Source of the DNA: JALYXS01 sp051003795 | GTDB taxonomy: Bacteria > Acidobacteriota > Terriglobia > Bryobacterales > Bryobacteraceae | Assembly: GCA_051003795.1 (NCBI GenBank) | Contig: JBPCKZ010000062.1 | Coordinates: 1 to 13,513, forward strand | DNA: 13,513 nucleotides | Direction of reading: 5' to 3' | Program-made: the position numbers and the translations under genes | In this document: positions 11,526-13,513 of the stretch, in pieces | How the letters are laid out: each line of letters begins with the position of its first letter | Numbering within the stretch: the stretch's first letter is position 1 | Notes under the pieces: model-generated | What the model saw: the letters and a program-made list of their open reading frames with translations, nothing else | Told to the model about the DNA's origin: nothing | Databases searched by the model: none

Positions 11526-11899
11526 TTCACGCAGACAGCCTGGTCGAAACCGAGAGCGCCGAAGCTCGGGAGCAGAGGTCGACGAAGAAGGACGAAATTA
11601 CCTACTCCATTTCAGGCGCCGTTTCGCCCGTGAAGACGCCGCTCGCGAGTCCGATCTTTCTCCTGCAAACGGATAAGCTGAACGCGGATAAGTTGCAGTT
11701 GTATAAGCTGGAAGCGCGAAATGGAGGGCGCGAAATCACGTTTTCCCGAAAGAAGAATTCCGCGAAGCCGATCAACCTCACCGTTAACAAGGTCGCGGAA
11801 GGCCTGTACCGGCTGGAAGCGACGGACAGCCTTCCGAACGGCGAATATTCGCTTACGCCGGAAGGCTCGAATCAAGTTTTCTGTTTCGAAATCAATTAG
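11423..11899 (+). CDS. Hypothetical secreted protein
   Basis: A protein of 158 residues of no recognised family. The N-terminus M-F-Q-R-L-S-R-T-V-L-F-S-A-I-S-I-W-A-Q looks like a short signal peptide ending near residue 19. The mature part begins with P-x-K-P-D-V-P-Y-L-I-H-A-D-S-L-V-E-T-E and is rich in beta strands, ending with G-L-Y-R-L-E-A-T-D-S-L-P-N-G-E-Y-S-L-T-P-E-G and C-F-E-I-N, like a small extracellular Ig- or lipocalin-sized domain. The ATG is at 11423; the other open frame over its start belongs to the HAD read-through. Sixteen bases separate its stop from the next ATG. Coding nature is likely from composition and the signal peptide; no function is proposed. Confidence 0.6.
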   Translation: MFQRLSRTVLFSAISIWAQKYSGPMPAKPDVPYLIHADSLVETESAEAREQRSTKKDEITYSISGAVSPVKTPLASPIFLLQTDKLNADKLQLYKLEARNGGREITFSRKKNSAKPINLTVNKVAEGLYRLEATDSLPNGEYSLTPEGSNQVFCFEIN

Positions 11900-11901
11900 A
11901 G

Positions 11902-11907
11902 TATCGT
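11902..11907 (+). promoter_or_regulatory. -10-like box before the isomerase-like gene
   Basis: TATCGT ends seven bases before ATG 11915 and no Shine-Dalgarno is seen. If used, it would make the transcript start at or next to the start codon. Confidence 0.25.
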
Positions 11908-11914
11908 GTATTCA

Positions 11915-12871
11915 ATGGACATCTCCCGCCGCACCATTCTGACCGCGGTCTCGGCTGCCGTTGCCGCGGCGGCCGGCGCCCCACGCACGCGAACACCTCG
12001 CCGGAAGCAGAGGATTGGCGTCCTTTGCCAGTGCTCCGAACCGAATCTGGAATTCGTCAAAGCCGAAGGATTCACGAGCATGCAGCTGCGGCTCGATCCC
12101 TACAAGCTTGACGATGCCGCCATCGCCGCGATCAAGGAACGGGTTCAGCGATCCGGCCTGTATGTATCTTCCTTGGCGGTCGATGGCAATCATATCGATC
12201 CCGACCCGGCGAAGCGCGAAAAGCAAAACCAATTCACGGTCAAGTGCATCGAGTTGTGCGGCAAGCTGGGAATACCGAACATCGGCGGCCAATCCGGAAC
12301 CATCAAGGGGCGGCCGTTGCAGGAGCAGGTGGACGAGATCGTTCGCGTCTACAACGAAAAATATTTTGCCGCATGCGAGAAGAACCACGTGCGCATTCTT
12401 TGGGAGCCCTACGCTGGAGGCCCGAATATTGCCACCGGACCGGTCGGTTGGGAGGCGCTGTTCAAGGCTTTCAACAACAGTCCGCACATCGGATTGCAGT
12501 TCGATCCATCGCACCTGGTGTGGCAATTCATGGACCCCATTCCGGCGGCCCGTGAGTTCGTCGACAAGATTTACGACGTGCACCTCAAGGACACGGAAAT
12601 CCTATGGCACATTCTGCGCCGGGGCGGAATTCAGCCCGTAGATAACGCCCACTGGTGGCGTTTTCGCATTCCGGGCGACGGATCCGTCGATTGGAAAGGC
12701 TTTTTCGCCGTTCTTTCGGAAGCCGGATACGCGGGCGCAATGAATATTGAGAACGAAGACGCGTTTTATTATCCCGCGTACGAGCAGGGCAACTTCACCG
12801 AGCAGTTCCGGCGCGGCTTTCACGTCGCGCATGAGTTTTTGAAGACGATGGTGCCGCCGCTGACGGCGTGA
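11915..12871 (+). CDS. Tat-exported sugar phosphate isomerase/epimerase-like TIM barrel
   Basis: A protein of 318 residues of the xylose-isomerase-like AP-endonuclease-2 superfamily. A Tat signal opens it (I-S-R-R-T-I-L, then an alanine-rich core to residue 21). The barrel follows, with likely metal ligands Glu164 (L-W-E-P), Asp197 and His200 (F-D-P-S-H), His223 (D-V-H-L-K-D) and Glu279 (N-I-E-N-E). G-D-G-x-V-D-W-K-G-F-F near 254-264 is a usual late motif of these isomerases. Members isomerise or epimerise sugars or inositols using a divalent metal, and Tat-exported forms are common in Acidobacteriota and Planctomycetota. ATG 11915 is preferred to GTG 11906, which adds only three residues. 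The fold and export are sure; the substrate is not. Confidence 0.85.
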   Translation: MDISRRTILTAVSAAVAAAAGAPRTRTPRRKQRIGVLCQCSEPNLEFVKAEGFTSMQLRLDPYKLDDAAIAAIKERVQRSGLYVSSLAVDGNHIDPDPAKREKQNQFTVKCIELCGKLGIPNIGGQSGTIKGRPLQEQVDEIVRVYNEKYFAACEKNHVRILWEPYAGGPNIATGPVGWEALFKAFNNSPHIGLQFDPSHLVWQFMDPIPAAREFVDKIYDVHLKDTEILWHILRRGGIQPVDNAHWWRFRIPGDGSVDWKGFFAVLSEAGYAGAMNIENEDAFYYPAYEQGNFTEQFRRGFHVAHEFLKTMVPPLTA

Positions 12872-12881
12872 GGTGAATCCT

Positions 12882-13094
12882 TTATCGTTTTGACATACTG
12901 GCCTCGGTTGAGAGCCGCGAACACAATCCGTTAATCTCAACGCCGGGCCCTAGACTAGAGAGCTCAGCGCGCGGATCCACGAGTATCGGGTTTCCGTCGG
13001 GGTCCACCGCGACCCGCACACCTTGCGCCTTAAGCTGGCGCTGTAGTTCGCGCACGTCCGTGAAATCAGCTAATTTCTGGGCGTTACTGTCCAA
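12882..13094 (-). CDS. Short ORF of uncertain status
   Basis: A 70-residue frame read from TTG 13094. The middle, L-Q-R-Q-L-K-A-Q-G-V-R-V then D-P-D-G-N-P-I-L-V-D-P, resembles the last helix and strand of a glyoxalase/VOC fold, but the match is too short to name. It lies in the same frame as the gene upstream (13146-13513) and is divided from it only by that gene's TAG stop and 17 codons without another stop. It may therefore be an independent small gene, the tail of a longer protein, or chance. No ribosome site is seen. It converges on the isomerase-like gene, whose stop is 10 bases away. Confidence 0.3.
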   Translation of the reverse strand: MDSNAQKLADFTDVRELQRQLKAQGVRVAVDPDGNPILVDPRAELSSLGPGVEINGLCSRLSTEASMSKR

Positions 13095-13145
13095 GAGCGA
13101 AGCAACGGGTGACGAGCGCTCCGGGTTTGCTTCCGCGTCTCGCCG

Positions 13146-13513
13146 CTACTTGATACTCGTCCGCGCATCTTTCAAAATCCGCTTCGCCCGCGACGGGTTA
13201 TACACTCCGCATGAGCAAAATCGCGCCATATAAGTAACGGCCTCTTCCGGGGTTCGCCGGCCTTCCTTCACCCAGTCGATCATCTTCTTCGCCAAGCTCG
13301 ATCCGATCATGCCGTGGCCGCACATGGTGGTTAACATCAGCACCTGCGTGTTGGGAAGCTTCTCCGTCTTGCCTTCAAAGCCAAGCGAATACCCAATGCT
13401 GTGCCGCGGAATTCCAGCCGCGTGACAGCATTGTTCCGCGCCATCGAGAGACGTCGAAACATTCACGCACAGCCCGAGATCGGCTTCCTTCACGGCTTTT
13501 ACAAAATCCTCGG
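13146..13513 (-). CDS. Conserved-looking Cys-rich hypothetical protein, N-terminus outside window
   Basis: The frame is open from the window edge (E-D-F-V-K-A ahead of GTG 13493) to TAG 13146-13148, so the gene most likely begins beyond the window; GTG 13493 has no ribosome site. Notable are paired cysteines and histidines: E-Q-C-C-H-A-A-G, T-M-C-G-H-G-M-I-G and F-C-S-C-G-V-Y-N-P-S-R-A. This pattern could bind a metal or cluster. A charged helix, D-W-V-K-E-G-R-R-T-P-E-E-A, separates the last two. No family name is offered. The strong motif content and good codon regularity make it a real gene; function unknown. Confidence 0.65.
   Translation of the reverse strand, partial: EDFVKAVKEADLGLCVNVSTSLDGAEQCCHAAGIPRHSIGYSLGFEGKTEKLPNTQVLMLTTMCGHGMIGSSLAKKMIDWVKEGRRTPEEAVTYMARFCSCGVYNPSRAKRILKDARTSIK

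Overview
The window looks like chromosomal DNA of an Acidobacteriota bacterium, probably from the Solibacter/Bryobacter group. This is an inference. It rests on high GC content, a secreted protein of the Solibacter-type C-terminal family (TIGR03437), an exosortase/EpsI pair, several Tat-exported enzymes, and DUF433/DUF5615-type toxin-antitoxin genes. No insertion sequence, phage gene, CRISPR array or replication origin was seen.

Layout. (1) 1-158 is the 3' end of a TPR protein. (2) 286-852, minus strand, is a DUF433 antitoxin gene followed by its DUF5615 PIN-like toxin partner; the toxin is broken by two one-base deletions and a nonsense codon. (3) 853-1402 has no large gene but holds a 51-residue signal-peptide ORF on the minus strand, divergent from (4) a Tat-exported intradiol dioxygenase (1403-1993) and an ankyrin-repeat protein (1998-2495). 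(5) 2586-9866 is one tightly packed plus-strand run: TIGR03437 secreted protein, large secreted PHP-like metallohydrolase, exosortase, EpsI, small lipoprotein, FAH-family hydrolase and SDR dehydrogenase. (6) 9891-10358, minus strand, holds tRNA-Thr(CGU) and an FtsB/DivIC-type gene. (7) 10418-12871, plus strand, holds cutA, a HAD phosphatase/mutase, a secreted hypothetical and a Tat-exported sugar-isomerase-like TIM barrel. (8) 12882-13513, minus strand, holds a short ORF and the 3' part of a Cys-rich hypothetical protein, separated by one in-frame TAG.

Main result. The open frame at 3358-7341 (1327 residues) looks like a metallohydrolase-exosortase fusion but probably is not one. Adding one C at about 6379 gives the hydrolase the ending S-P-M-W-I-H-Y-Q and a TAA stop at 6399-6401. 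The exosortase then starts on its own at about 6445-6463. Similar one-base lesions occur in the DUF5615 toxin and perhaps in the HAD gene, so either recent decay or indel errors in the assembly should be considered.

How the genes may work together. The exosortase and EpsI form a membrane protein-sorting module, placed with secreted proteins and a lipoprotein, but no PEP-CTERM substrate is in view. FAH plus SDR resembles the last two steps of non-phosphorylating deoxy-sugar-acid breakdown. Several plus-strand genes have a -10-like hexamer very close to the start codon and no clear Shine-Dalgarno, suggesting short-leader or leaderless transcripts.
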